In this document: in pieces, positions 1 to 5,893 of the stretch | Layout of the letters: each line of letters begins with the position of its first letter | Numbering within the stretch: the stretch's first letter is position 1 | Source: JAVMKJ01 sp031732875 | GTDB lineage: Bacteria; Pseudomonadota; Gammaproteobacteria; Competibacterales; Competibacteraceae | Direction of reading: 5' to 3' | Assembly: GCA_031732875.1 (NCBI GenBank) | Contig: JAVMKL010000076.1 | Coordinates: 1-6,413 of the forward strand | DNA: 6,413 nt | Notes under the pieces: model-generated | What the model saw: the letters and a program-made list of their open reading frames with translations, nothing else | The model's database searches: none | Told to the model about the DNA's origin: nothing | Translations under genes and position numbers: made by a program

Positions 1-814
1 CGGCTGGATCGGCGACGGCGGTAAAGATCAGTACCGACCCAGGCAGCCGCAGGGTCTTGGCGGTGGGCGGCGTACGCAGTTCCGTGTCGAGGATCACCCG
101 CGACGGTTGGCGTGGGGCTTCCGGCAGGCGAACGTTCAGGCTGGGATCATCGGCCAACACCGTGCCGATACCGGTCAGGATCGCCGAACTGCGTGCCCGC
201 AGTCTTTGTACGTCCTGGCGCGCGGCCTCTCCGGTCAACCATTGACTCTGGCCCGAAGCCAGGGCCGTGCGCCCGTCCAGGCTCATTGCCAGCTTGACCC
301 GAACAAAGGGCCGCCCCTGGGTCATGCGCTGGATGAAACCGGGGTTCAGCGCCTGCGCCTCGGCCTCCAGCAGCCCGCACTCCACCCCGATTCCAGCCGC
401 GCGGAGTTGCGCCAGTCCGCGACCGGCGACCTGCGGATTGGGATCGGGCATCGCCGTCACCATGCGCGTGATGCCAGCGCGCAACAGCGCATCGGTGCAG
501 GGCGGGGTGCGGCCGTAGTGGCAGCAGGGCTCCAGCGTCACGTAGGCGGTCGCGCCGCGCGCCCGTTCGCCGGCTGTCTCCAGGGCATTGGCCTCGGCAT
601 GAGGCTTCCCGGCATGCTCGTGCCAGCCCTCGCCGACGATTGCCCCCTCTCTGACCAGCACGCAGCCGACCCGGGGGTTGGGATCGGTGCCGTACAGGCC
701 ACGTCGGGCAAGCGCCAGGGCGCGCGCCATGTGACGGTAGTCATCGGCCTGCCATTCGCTTCGCTTCCCTTCCAAGGGAGAAGGACGAGGAGAAAGAGGC
801 GGATCGGAAGACAT
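1..814 (-). CDS. ribD: RibD: bifunctional riboflavin deaminase/reductase (C-terminus cut off by the window edge)
   Basis: Cytosolic enzyme of riboflavin synthesis: the N-terminal domain deaminates the pyrimidine made from GTP, and the C-terminal domain reduces its ribose side chain with NADPH. 271 codons are visible from the ATG at 814; full-length RibD is about 360-380 residues, so roughly the last 100 lie beyond position 1. The cytidine-deaminase-like zinc site is clear: HAE at residues 72-74 and PCCHYGRTPPC at 96-106 (ligands H72, C97, C106; E74 as proton shuttle). The reductase domain begins near residue 170 (VKLAMSLDGRTA at 173-184, TGIGTVLADDPSL at 214-226). The start shares base 814 with the nrdR stop (TGATG), so translation is probably coupled. 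Residues 1-22 are unusual: E. coli RibD starts about five residues before the MARAL motif, whereas this protein has 28 residues before it, including a low-complexity stretch (LSPRPSPLEGKRS) encoded by a hairpin repeat. The ATG at 730 (residue 29) is an alternative start but has no good ribosome binding site and would cut close to the conserved fold. Confidence 0.96.
   Translation of the reverse strand, partial: MSSDPPLSPRPSPLEGKRSEWQADDYRHMARALALARRGLYGTDPNPRVGCVLVREGAIVGEGWHEHAGKPHAEANALETAGERARGATAYVTLEPCCHYGRTPPCTDALLRAGITRMVTAMPDPNPQVAGRGLAQLRAAGIGVECGLLEAEAQALNPGFIQRMTQGRPFVRVKLAMSLDGRTALASGQSQWLTGEAARQDVQRLRARSSAILTGIGTVLADDPSLNVRLPEAPRQPSRVILDTELRTPPTAKTLRLPGSVLIFTAVADPA
758..796 (-). 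repeat. Hairpin repeat embedded in the 5' end of ribD
   Basis: On the plus strand TTCCCTT and AAGGGAgAA flank a 2-base loop (about 767-783), with purine/pyrimidine-biased flanks. Translated in the ribD frame this gives residues 7-19, LSPRPSPLEGKRS. That wording is typical of short dispersed palindromic repeats in many proteobacterial genomes, where peptides such as 'PSPLEGE' appear when the repeat is read in this frame. The inverted repeat is seen directly; membership in a dispersed family is an inference, because only one copy is present in this window. Confidence 0.55.
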
Positions 815-1287
815 CACCCGGCATCCGCCGCGCCAGGCGATTTCTGCAGCCGTTCGATTTCCTCGCGGAAGGCGTTCACGTCCTCGAAGCTGCGGTAGAC
901 CGAGGCGAAACGGACATAGGCGACCGGGTCCAGGTTGCGCAGTTCTTCCATCACCCATTCGCCGATCTGCTGGCTGCTGAGTTCGCGCTCGCCGCAGGCA
1001 CGGGCACGGTTCTTGACGCGGAGTATGGTTTCCTCGATCCGCCCGGCAGCGATGGGACGCTTTTCCAGTGCCCGCAGCAAGCCGGTGCGAAGCTTTTCCT
1101 CCAGAAACGGTTCGCGGCGGCCGTCGCGCTTCACCACCGGCGGCATCAGCAACTCGGCCACTTCGTAGGTGGTGAAGCGGGCGTTGCAGCGAGAGCACTC
1201 GCGGCGGCGGCGGACCTTGTCGCCTTCCGCCGACAGCCGCGAGTCGACCACCCGCGTATCGGACATGCCGCAGAACGGGCAATGCAC
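814..1287 (-). CDS. nrdR: NrdR: ATP-cone and zinc-ribbon repressor of ribonucleotide reductase genes
   Basis: Transcriptional repressor that senses ATP/dATP and binds NrdR boxes upstream of ribonucleotide reductase operons. The protein is 157 residues, normal for the family. The zinc ribbon at residues 3-34 has CPFC (C3, C6) and CSRC (C31, C34), with the conserved DTRVVDSR at 10-17 and the basic RRRREC before the second pair. An ATP-cone domain follows at about 46-136, opening with VVKRDGRREPF at 51-61 and including YVRFASVYRSF near 123-133. The start is GTG at 1287, chosen because family members begin with MHCPFC; the upstream Shine-Dalgarno match is weak (CAGG about 15 nt away). It lies 27 nt downstream of glyA and shares one base with ribD. 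I see no NrdR-box pair in the window, so its targets are presumably elsewhere. Confidence 0.97.
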   Translation of the reverse strand: MHCPFCGMSDTRVVDSRLSAEGDKVRRRRECSRCNARFTTYEVAELLMPPVVKRDGRREPFLEEKLRTGLLRALEKRPIAAGRIEETILRVKNRARACGERELSSQQIGEWVMEELRNLDPVAYVRFASVYRSFEDVNAFREEIERLQKSPGAADAG

Positions 1288-1314
1288 CGTCGTCGCCGCG
1301 TGCCTGGAAGGAAA

Positions 1315-2568
1315 TCAGCCGTACACCGGGAACCGGGCGCACAGTTCCTGTACTTGCCCGCGTACCCGGTCGATCGCTGTTTCGTTGTTCGGATCGTCCA
1401 GGATGTCGCAGATCCAGCCGGTCAATTCCCGGCACTCGCGTTCCCTGAAGCCGCGGGTGGTGATCGCCGGCGAGCCGATGCGGATCCCGCTGGTCACGAA
1501 CGGCGACTGTGGATCGTTGGGCACGGCATTCTTGTTGACCGTGATCCAGGCTCGGCCCAGCGCGGCGTCGGCGGCCTTGCCGGTGAGTCCTCTGGCAATC
1601 AGGCTGACCAGGAACAGGTGGTTGTCGGTGCCGCCGGAAACAATATCGTAGCTTCGCTCGATGAACACGCCGGCCATGGCGCGGGCGTTGGCGACCACCT
1701 GCTTCTGATACTCAACGAACTCCGGCTCCAGCGCTTCCAGGAAGGCGACCGCCTTGGCGGCGATGACGTGCATCAGCGGGCCGCCCTGAGTGCCGGGGAA
1801 TACCAGCGAGTTCAGCTTCTTCTCGATCTCGGGATTGGAACGGGCCAGGATCAGGCCGCCGCGCGGGCCGCGCAGGGTCTTGTGGGTGGTCGTGGTGACC
1901 ACGTCGGCGATGGAGACCGGACTGGGATAGAGGCCGGCCGCGACCAGTCCGGCGACGTGGGCCATGTCCACAAACAGGTAGGCGCCGACCCGGTCGGCAA
2001 TCGTACGGAACCGCTGCCAGTCCACCACCCGCGAATAGGCCGAGAAGCCAGCGACAATCATTTTCGGCTTGCACTCGAGCGCCAGCCGTTCCACCTGGTC
2101 GTAGTCGATCTCGCCGGTGGCCTCGTTCAGGCCGTATTGCACCGCCCGGTACAGCCGGCCGGAGAAGTTGACCTTGGCACCGTGGGTGAGATGGCCGCCG
2201 TGGGCCAGACTCATGCCCAGCGCGACGTCGCCTGGCTCCAGCAGCGCCATGTAGACGGCGGCGTTGGCCTGCGAGCCGGAATGCGGTTGGACGTTGGCGT
2301 AGTCGGCTTCAAACAGTTGCTTGGCGCGGTCGATGGCCAGTTGTTCGGCGATGTCCACGAACTCGCAGCCGCCGTAATAGCGTTTGCCCGGATAACCTTC
2401 GGCGTACTTGTTGGTCAGCACCGATCCCTGGGCTTCAAGTACCCGCGGGCTGGCGTAGTTTTCCGAGGCGATCAGTTCGATATGGGCTTCCTGACGCTGT
2501 TTCTCGCCCTGCAAGGCGGCCCATAACTCGTTGTCAAACCCGGCGATCCGCATTTCTCGACTGAACAT
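1315..2568 (-). CDS. glyA: GlyA: serine hydroxymethyltransferase
   Basis: PLP-dependent cytosolic enzyme that converts serine and tetrahydrofolate to glycine and 5,10-methylene-tetrahydrofolate, the main source of one-carbon units for purine, thymidylate and methionine synthesis. It is 417 residues, the same length as the E. coli enzyme, and collinear with it. Landmarks: IELIASENY at 30-38, NKYAEGYPGKRYYGG at 53-67, HSGSQAN at 96-102, LAHGGHLTHG at 121-130, DMAHVAGLVA at 201-210, the PLP lysine K230 in TTTTHKT, and SPFVTSGIRIG at 355-365. The start at ATG 2568 (MFSREMRIAG) matches the family N-terminus and has AGAGGT 6 nt upstream; an in-frame TTG further upstream at 2622 lies inside the likely promoter and is not credible. 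Oddity: residue 341 is Trp in GRAWITVNKN, where Asn, His or similar is usual. First gene of the glyA-nrdR-ribD unit. Confidence 0.98.
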   Translation of the reverse strand: MFSREMRIAGFDNELWAALQGEKQRQEAHIELIASENYASPRVLEAQGSVLTNKYAEGYPGKRYYGGCEFVDIAEQLAIDRAKQLFEADYANVQPHSGSQANAAVYMALLEPGDVALGMSLAHGGHLTHGAKVNFSGRLYRAVQYGLNEATGEIDYDQVERLALECKPKMIVAGFSAYSRVVDWQRFRTIADRVGAYLFVDMAHVAGLVAAGLYPSPVSIADVVTTTTHKTLRGPRGGLILARSNPEIEKKLNSLVFPGTQGGPLMHVIAAKAVAFLEALEPEFVEYQKQVVANARAMAGVFIERSYDIVSGGTDNHLFLVSLIARGLTGKAADAALGRAWITVNKNAVPNDPQSPFVTSGIRIGSPAITTRGFRERECRELTGWICDILDDPNNETAIDRVRGQVQELCARFPVYG

Positions 2569-2597
2569 TCGCGACCTCTGCAAAGACGGGCGCCCGC
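2569..2597 (-). promoter_or_regulatory. glyA ribosome binding site and leader palindrome
   Basis: AGAGGT lies 6 nt before the glyA ATG and fixes the start at 2568. Upstream is a perfect 10-nt palindrome, CGGGCGCCCG at 2587-2596, about 19 nt before the start codon. It could form a small hairpin or be a dimeric operator half; it matches no PurR or MetR site I know. The Shine-Dalgarno call is strong; a role for the palindrome is speculative. Confidence 0.55.
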
Positions 2598-2622
2598 TGC
2601 TTCGGACGTAAGGAGCGGACAA

Positions 2623-2642
2623 ATCATAAAAGAAAAATTATA
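2623..2642 (-). promoter_or_regulatory. Probable glyA promoter (-10 elements)
   Basis: Reading the minus strand, a perfect TATAAT occupies 2642-2637 and a second -10-like TATGAT lies at 2628-2623, within an AT-rich island that stands out from the GC-rich surroundings. No good -35 (TTGACA) lies 16-18 nt upstream of TATAAT; TTAAGT about 18 nt before TATGAT is a poor match. The TATAAT would start transcription near 2630, giving a leader of about 62 nt. This supports a glyA-nrdR-ribD unit separate from hemL. Confidence 0.55.
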
Positions 2643-2687
2643 CCCTACTTAATCGGTGGGGGGCAGGAAGAAACGAGTCGTGTAGTG

Positions 2688-2709
2688 GCGCCGCTGGCGG
2701 GCGCGGCGC
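2688..2709 (-). terminator. GC-rich hairpin between hemL and glyA (possible hemL-side terminator)
   Basis: Perfect 7-bp inverted repeat GCGCCGC (2688-2694) and GCGGCGC (2703-2709) with an 8-nt loop. Transcribed from the minus strand it would form a stable stem upstream of the glyA promoter, where a terminator for thiD-thiE-hemL is expected. A proper U-run does not follow (only a short pyrimidine stretch about 15 nt further), so intrinsic termination is uncertain. Confidence 0.35.
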
Positions 2710-2731
2710 TTCCGTCGGCCGTCCGTTCATC

Positions 2732-2762
2732 ACGGGGGGTTCGGCAGGATAAATTTCCCCGT
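2732..2762 (-). other. Inverted repeat directly after the hemL stop codon
   Basis: ACGGGG (2732-2737) and CCCCGT (2757-2762) form a perfect 6-bp inverted repeat with a 19-nt loop, and the outer base abuts the hemL TGA (2765-2763). It could be a 3'-end protecting stem of the hemL mRNA. There is no U-tract, and a 6-bp GC arm could occur by chance. Confidence 0.3.
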
Positions 2763-4040
2763 TCAGATACGGGCGAATACCCGCCAGGCGGCGGCGATGG
2801 TGGCTTCGATGTCCTCTTCGCCGTGTGCCGAAGACATAAACCCCGCCTCGAACGCGGACGGTGCCAGATAAATGCCCTCGGCCAGCATCCCGTGGAAGAA
2901 CGCCTTGAACCGGTCGACATCGCAGGCGATGGCTTGGGCATAAGTGGTGATCGGTTCCGCCGAGAAGAAAATCCCGAACATTCCCCCAACGGCGTTGGCC
3001 GTCAGCGGCACGCCCGCCTCGCGGGCGGCGGCGACCAGTCCGTCGCACAGACGTTGGGTCTTGGCGGCCAGGTCGGCATGAAAGCGGGGGGCGGAAATCA
3101 GATCCAGCGTCGCCAGCCCGGCCGCCATCGCCACCGGATTGCCCGACAGCGTGCCGGCCTGATAGATCGGACCGAGCGGCGCCAGTTTTTCCATGATCGC
3201 CCGCTTGCCGCCAAAAGCCCCAACCGGCATGCCGCCGCCGATGATTTTGCCGAGGGTGGTCAGGTCCGGAGTGATGCCATACAACTCCTGCGCTCCGCCC
3301 GGCGCCACCCGGAAGCCGGTCATCACTTCGTCGAAGATCAACACGCTGCCGTATCGATCGCACAGCTTGCGCAAGCCTTCCAGAAAACCGGGTACGGGCG
3401 GGATGCAGTTCATGTTGCCGGCGACCGGTTCGACGATGACGCCGGCGATTTCCTCGCCGATCTTCGCGAACACCTGCCGGGCCTGCAGCAAATCGTTGTA
3501 GGTCAGGGTCACGGTATAGGAAGCCAGCGCCGCCGGCACGCCGGGCGAAGTAGGTATGCCCAGGGTCAGCGCCCCGGAGCCGGCCTTGACCAGCAGCGAG
3601 TCGGAATGGCCGTGGTAGCAGCCTTCGAACTTGACGATGGTGTTGCGGGAGGTGAAGCCGCGGGCCAGTCGGATGGCGCTCATGGTCGCTTCCGTGCCGG
3701 AGTTGCACATCCGCACCAACTCCATCGATGGAACCATCTCGCGGATCTTGCGGGCCATGACGGTTTCGATGGCGGTTGGCGCGCCGAAGCTCAGACCGTT
3801 GGCGGCGGCCTCCTGCACCGCCCGAACCACCGCCGGATGGGCATGGCCGACGATCATCGGTCCCCACGAGCCGACATAGTCGATATAGCGTCGATCATCT
3901 TCATCGTAAAGCCAGGCGCCTTCGCCCCGCTTGAAGAAGATCGGCGTGCCGCCGACGCTGCGAAAGGCGCGAACCGGAGAATTGACGCCACCGGGAATAT
4001 AGCGCTGGGCTTCGGTGAAGAGTTGCGCGGAACGAGACAT
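2763..4040 (-). CDS. hemL: HemL: glutamate-1-semialdehyde 2,1-aminomutase
   Basis: PLP/PMP enzyme of the C5 haem pathway; it moves the amino group of glutamate-1-semialdehyde to give 5-aminolevulinate, working with HemA (not in this window). The protein is 425 residues, against 426 in E. coli. Landmarks: IPGGVNSPVRAF at 15-26, MCNSGTEATMSAIRLAR at 111-127, YHGHSD at 142-147, DEVMTGFR at 237-244, the PLP lysine K265 in TTLGKIIGGGMPVGAFGG (261-278), and QAGTLSGNP at 294-302. The start is ATG at 4040 because this gives the family N-terminus (MSRSAQLF) and has GAGGAG at a suitable distance; that Shine-Dalgarno overlaps the thiE stop, and the gap is only 10 nt, so translation is probably coupled to thiE. 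Last gene of the thiD-thiE-hemL unit. An in-frame extension to 4163 would run into thiE and is rejected. Confidence 0.98.
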   Translation of the reverse strand: MSRSAQLFTEAQRYIPGGVNSPVRAFRSVGGTPIFFKRGEGAWLYDEDDRRYIDYVGSWGPMIVGHAHPAVVRAVQEAAANGLSFGAPTAIETVMARKIREMVPSMELVRMCNSGTEATMSAIRLARGFTSRNTIVKFEGCYHGHSDSLLVKAGSGALTLGIPTSPGVPAALASYTVTLTYNDLLQARQVFAKIGEEIAGVIVEPVAGNMNCIPPVPGFLEGLRKLCDRYGSVLIFDEVMTGFRVAPGGAQELYGITPDLTTLGKIIGGGMPVGAFGGKRAIMEKLAPLGPIYQAGTLSGNPVAMAAGLATLDLISAPRFHADLAAKTQRLCDGLVAAAREAGVPLTANAVGGMFGIFFSAEPITTYAQAIACDVDRFKAFFHGMLAEGIYLAPSAFEAGFMSSAHGEEDIEATIAAAWRVFARI

Positions 4041-4050
4041 AATGGACTCC

Positions 4051-4677
4051 TCAGGCGAACAACTTGGCATAGCGACGGGCGGCGGCCTGGATATCAGGCG
4101 GGCCGAACACTCCGCTGACCACCGCCAGCGCATTGGCGCCCGCTTCCAGTAAAAACGGACCATTGTCCGGGGTGATGCCGCCGATGGCGACGATGGGGAC
4201 GCTCAACGCCGCACGTGCTTCCCGCAACAACTCGATGGGTGCCAGAATCTCGGTCGGTTTGGTCGGTGATGGGAAAAAGGCGCCAAACGCGACGTAGTCG
4301 GCCCCAGCCCACGCCGCTTCCAAGGCCAGATCCAGCCGGTCGTAACAGGACACCCCGATGATGGCGTTTCCACCCAGCCGGGCACGGGCATGGGCGAGCG
4401 CCGGATCATCCTTGCCGACATGTACGCCCGCCGCGCCGACTCGGGCGGCCAGTTCCACGTCGTCGTTGACGATCAGGGGTACATTGTGGCGCCGGCACAG
4501 TTCGTTCAACGCCTCGGCCTGCGCCAATCTCCGCGCGGTATGGGGGCTCTTGTCGCGATACTGAATCAGACGGGCGCCGCCCAGAAGGGCCTGTTCGACC
4601 GCGACGGTCAGCCGGTCGTCGGAAAGGAGCAGGGGATCGGTGATCGCGTACAGTCCTTTGAGGAAGGTTGGGTTCAT
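4051..4677 (-). CDS. thiE: ThiE: thiamine-phosphate synthase
   Basis: TIM-barrel enzyme that joins HMP pyrophosphate to hydroxyethylthiazole phosphate, giving thiamine phosphate and pyrophosphate. 208 residues, close to the usual ~210. Family signatures in order: LIQYRDKS (37-44; Q39, R41, K43), VNDD at 70-73, GVHVGKDD (84-91), IGVSCYD (107-113), YVAFGAFFPSPTKP (128-141, the pyrophosphate/phosphate-binding loop), VAIGGI (163-168) and ALAVVSGVF (183-191). The start at ATG 4677 has GAGGT 6 nt upstream and makes an ATGA overlap of 4 nt with the thiD stop, as expected for coupled translation with the enzyme making its HMP-PP substrate. Longer in-frame starts reach far into thiD and lack support. 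Confidence 0.97.
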   Translation of the reverse strand: MNPTFLKGLYAITDPLLLSDDRLTVAVEQALLGGARLIQYRDKSPHTARRLAQAEALNELCRRHNVPLIVNDDVELAARVGAAGVHVGKDDPALAHARARLGGNAIIGVSCYDRLDLALEAAWAGADYVAFGAFFPSPTKPTEILAPIELLREARAALSVPIVAIGGITPDNGPFLLEAGANALAVVSGVFGPPDIQAAARRYAKLFA

Positions 4678-5513
4678 GATTGACCTCGGCATCCGTCGGC
4701 CCAGAACAACCGGTTGGGGAGCAGTTGTCCGCCGCCGCTCCGATATCCGGCTCGCAGGGACCGCCAGGTGTAGTGCTGGGCGCGGTGGATGGCGGAATGG
4801 ATCGATGGTTCCGAATGAGGTACTTGGCCTTGGGCGAGCAGGGCGGCGATGGCGGACGCCAGGGTACAGCCGGAGCCGTGGTAACGGTCCGGCAGCCGTG
4901 GCCAGCGCCAGGTTTCGAGCAATCGGTTGTTGCCGTAAAGGGTGTTGACGACCTCGTCCGGCGGTTCGGAGTCGTGCCCGCCGGTGATCAGCACGTACCG
5001 GCAACCGCGCGCCAACAGGGCCATGGCGCAGGCCGCCAGGGTGTCCGCTTCCGGCGCCAGCCGGCGGGCCTCGACGCTGTTGGGCGTCAGCACGGTGGTC
5101 AACGGCAGCAGCAGGCTCTGGATGGCCTCCATCAGCGCCGCGTTGGCCAGTTCGGTTCCACCACCCGCCGCCAGCACCGGGTCGAGCACCACCGGGATAT
5201 CGGGATAGGCGACGAACAACGCGCGCAGGGCAACGGCGTTTTCGGCGCTACCGATCACGCCGATCTTGAAGGCTGTCACCGGCATGTCCTCCAGTATCGC
5301 CCGGGCTTGGGCCAGCACCTGATCCGGGTCGACCGGCAGCAGCATTTGGACATTGTGAGTATCCTGCACGGTCAGAGCGGTGAGGACGGGCGCGGGGTGA
5401 CAGCCCAGACTGATCAGGGTTTCGATGTCGGCTGGGATACCGGCCCCGCCGCTGGGATCGTTGCCGGCCAAGGTCATGACCACGGGAGGCGGGAGTGAAA
5501 CGGAAGAAGTCAA
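4674..5513 (-). CDS. thiD: ThiD: hydroxymethylpyrimidine / HMP-phosphate kinase
   Basis: Ribokinase-fold kinase that phosphorylates HMP and then HMP-P to HMP-PP, the pyrimidine substrate for ThiE encoded next to it. 279 residues; most ThiD proteins are 260-275. Landmarks: TLAGNDPSGGAG at 14-25, ALTVQDT at 46-52, VVLDPVLAAGGG at 108-119, LTPNSVEA at 142-149, LITGGH at 175-180, and the anion-hole motif GSGCT at 213-217 with Cys216. The 'DPVLAAGGG' and C-terminal YTWRSLR wording resembles Pseudomonas-type ThiD more than the E. coli form. The start is TTG at 5513, with CCGGAG 7 nt upstream; the internal ATG at 5477 (Met13) has no Shine-Dalgarno and would leave almost nothing before the first strand. 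Oddity: residue 27 is Pro in GAGIPAD where GIQAD is the rule. First gene of its unit; no TPP riboswitch is visible upstream. Confidence 0.96.
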   Translation of the reverse strand: MTSSVSLPPPVVMTLAGNDPSGGAGIPADIETLISLGCHPAPVLTALTVQDTHNVQMLLPVDPDQVLAQARAILEDMPVTAFKIGVIGSAENAVALRALFVAYPDIPVVLDPVLAAGGGTELANAALMEAIQSLLLPLTTVLTPNSVEARRLAPEADTLAACAMALLARGCRYVLITGGHDSEPPDEVVNTLYGNNRLLETWRWPRLPDRYHGSGCTLASAIAALLAQGQVPHSEPSIHSAIHRAQHYTWRSLRAGYRSGGGQLLPNRLFWADGCRGQS

Positions 5514-5724
5514 GCCAATGCTCCGGAGTGAGATGAAAAGATGCGAGATGAAAGGTTATCAGGGAAAATGAATCGATGCTCGCGGCAGTCCGGGATGAGG
5601 AGCGGGGGGCTGCCATGCCGTTCGGGAATGGAATTCTAACAAGTGCTCAGGGTTTTTCGTGATGTGCTGGCATGGGACAATTGCCGCCGCGCGATAATCA
5701 CAAACGGAAGGCTGGAACGAAATA
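5514..5724. promoter_or_regulatory. Divergent thiD / rubredoxin intergenic region
   Basis: This 211-nt gap must hold the promoters for both directions. On the minus strand TAGAAT at 5638-5633 matches 5 of 6 bases of a -10 box, but its -35 region (TCACGA-like) is poor. On the plus strand GATAAT at 5693-5698 is a 5-of-6 -10 box 27 nt before the rubredoxin ATG, again without a clear -35. A 7-nt inverted repeat, CCATGCC (5613-5619) and GGCATGG (5669-5675), spans the middle and could be an operator or chance. I searched the thiD leader by eye for TPP-riboswitch landmarks and found none. Confidence 0.35.
5530..5553 (-). repeat. Two direct copies of a 9-nt box upstream of thiD
   Basis: GAGATGAAA occurs at 5530-5538 and again at 5545-5553, a 15-nt period; on the thiD sense strand this reads TTTCATCTC twice, 17 to 40 nt upstream of the TTG start. 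The repeat is plainly visible; it could be a regulator site, part of the leader, or a chance duplication. Confidence 0.4.
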
Positions 5725-5889
5725 ATGAATAGATATATGTGTCTGATTTGTGGATTTATTTATGACGAGGAGAAAGGTTGGCCGGACGATGGCGTTCCAC
5801 CGGGCACCCGCTGGGAGGACGTGCCGCCAACCTGGACCTGTCCCGAGTGCGGGGCCACCAAGGACGATTTCGAAATGGTGGAGATTTAA
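5725..5889 (+). CDS. rubA: Rubredoxin
   Basis: Small cytosolic electron carrier with one iron bound by four cysteines; in proteobacteria such proteins serve alkane hydroxylases, reductases for oxygen or superoxide defence, or partners not yet known. The 54-residue length is canonical. The two knuckles are CLICG (C6, C9) and CPECG (C39, C42), with the typical YDEEKGWPDDGVPPGTRWEDVP linker (13-34), aromatic Y13 and W37, and an acidic C-terminus. The start is ATG at 5725 with GGAAC about 6 nt upstream. Only 4 nt separate it from the following macrodomain gene. A rubredoxin gene beside thi/hemL genes is a recurring arrangement in Gammaproteobacteria; no alkane hydroxylase or rubredoxin reductase is in the window, so the partner is unknown. 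Confidence 0.95.
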   Translation: MNRYMCLICGFIYDEEKGWPDDGVPPGTRWEDVPPTWTCPECGATKDDFEMVEI

Positions 5890-5893
5890 CGTC

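Noticed and set aside
107..898. Plus-strand open frame (263 codons) opposite ribD and the end of nrdR
   Set aside because: It spans two real minus-strand genes and has no recognisable domain or ribosome binding site.
1282..2526. Long plus-strand open frame (414 codons) antisense to glyA
   Set aside because: It lies opposite a clearly real glyA, its predicted protein is Gly/Val/Gln/Asp/Arg-rich with no recognisable motif, and such open frames are expected opposite GC-rich coding DNA.
2638..3867. Minus-strand open frame (409 codons) in another frame over hemL
   Set aside because: Arg/Gly/His-rich frame-shifted reading of hemL; the hemL frame holds all the conserved motifs.
2685..4118. Long plus-strand open frame (477 codons) antisense to hemL
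   Set aside because: Complement of a complete, canonical hemL; composition is His/Gln/Arg/Gly-rich shadow-like and no family features are seen.
4041..5004. Longer in-frame starts for hemL (4163) and thiE (5004)
   Set aside because: They overlap the upstream genes heavily, add residues with no family similarity, and lack Shine-Dalgarno sequences; the shorter starts have good ones.
4680..5498. Plus-strand open frame (272 codons) antisense to thiD
   Set aside because: Complement of an intact thiD; low-complexity composition and no motif.
5668..5685. Sigma-54-like TGGCA ... TTGCC upstream of the rubredoxin gene
   Set aside because: The GG-to-GC distance is 14 nt rather than the required 12, so it does not fit a -24/-12 promoter.
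5514..5724. TPP riboswitch ahead of thiD
   Set aside because: Only isolated fragments such as CCCTGAG are present; the paired conserved segments of the thi-box are missing on the minus strand.
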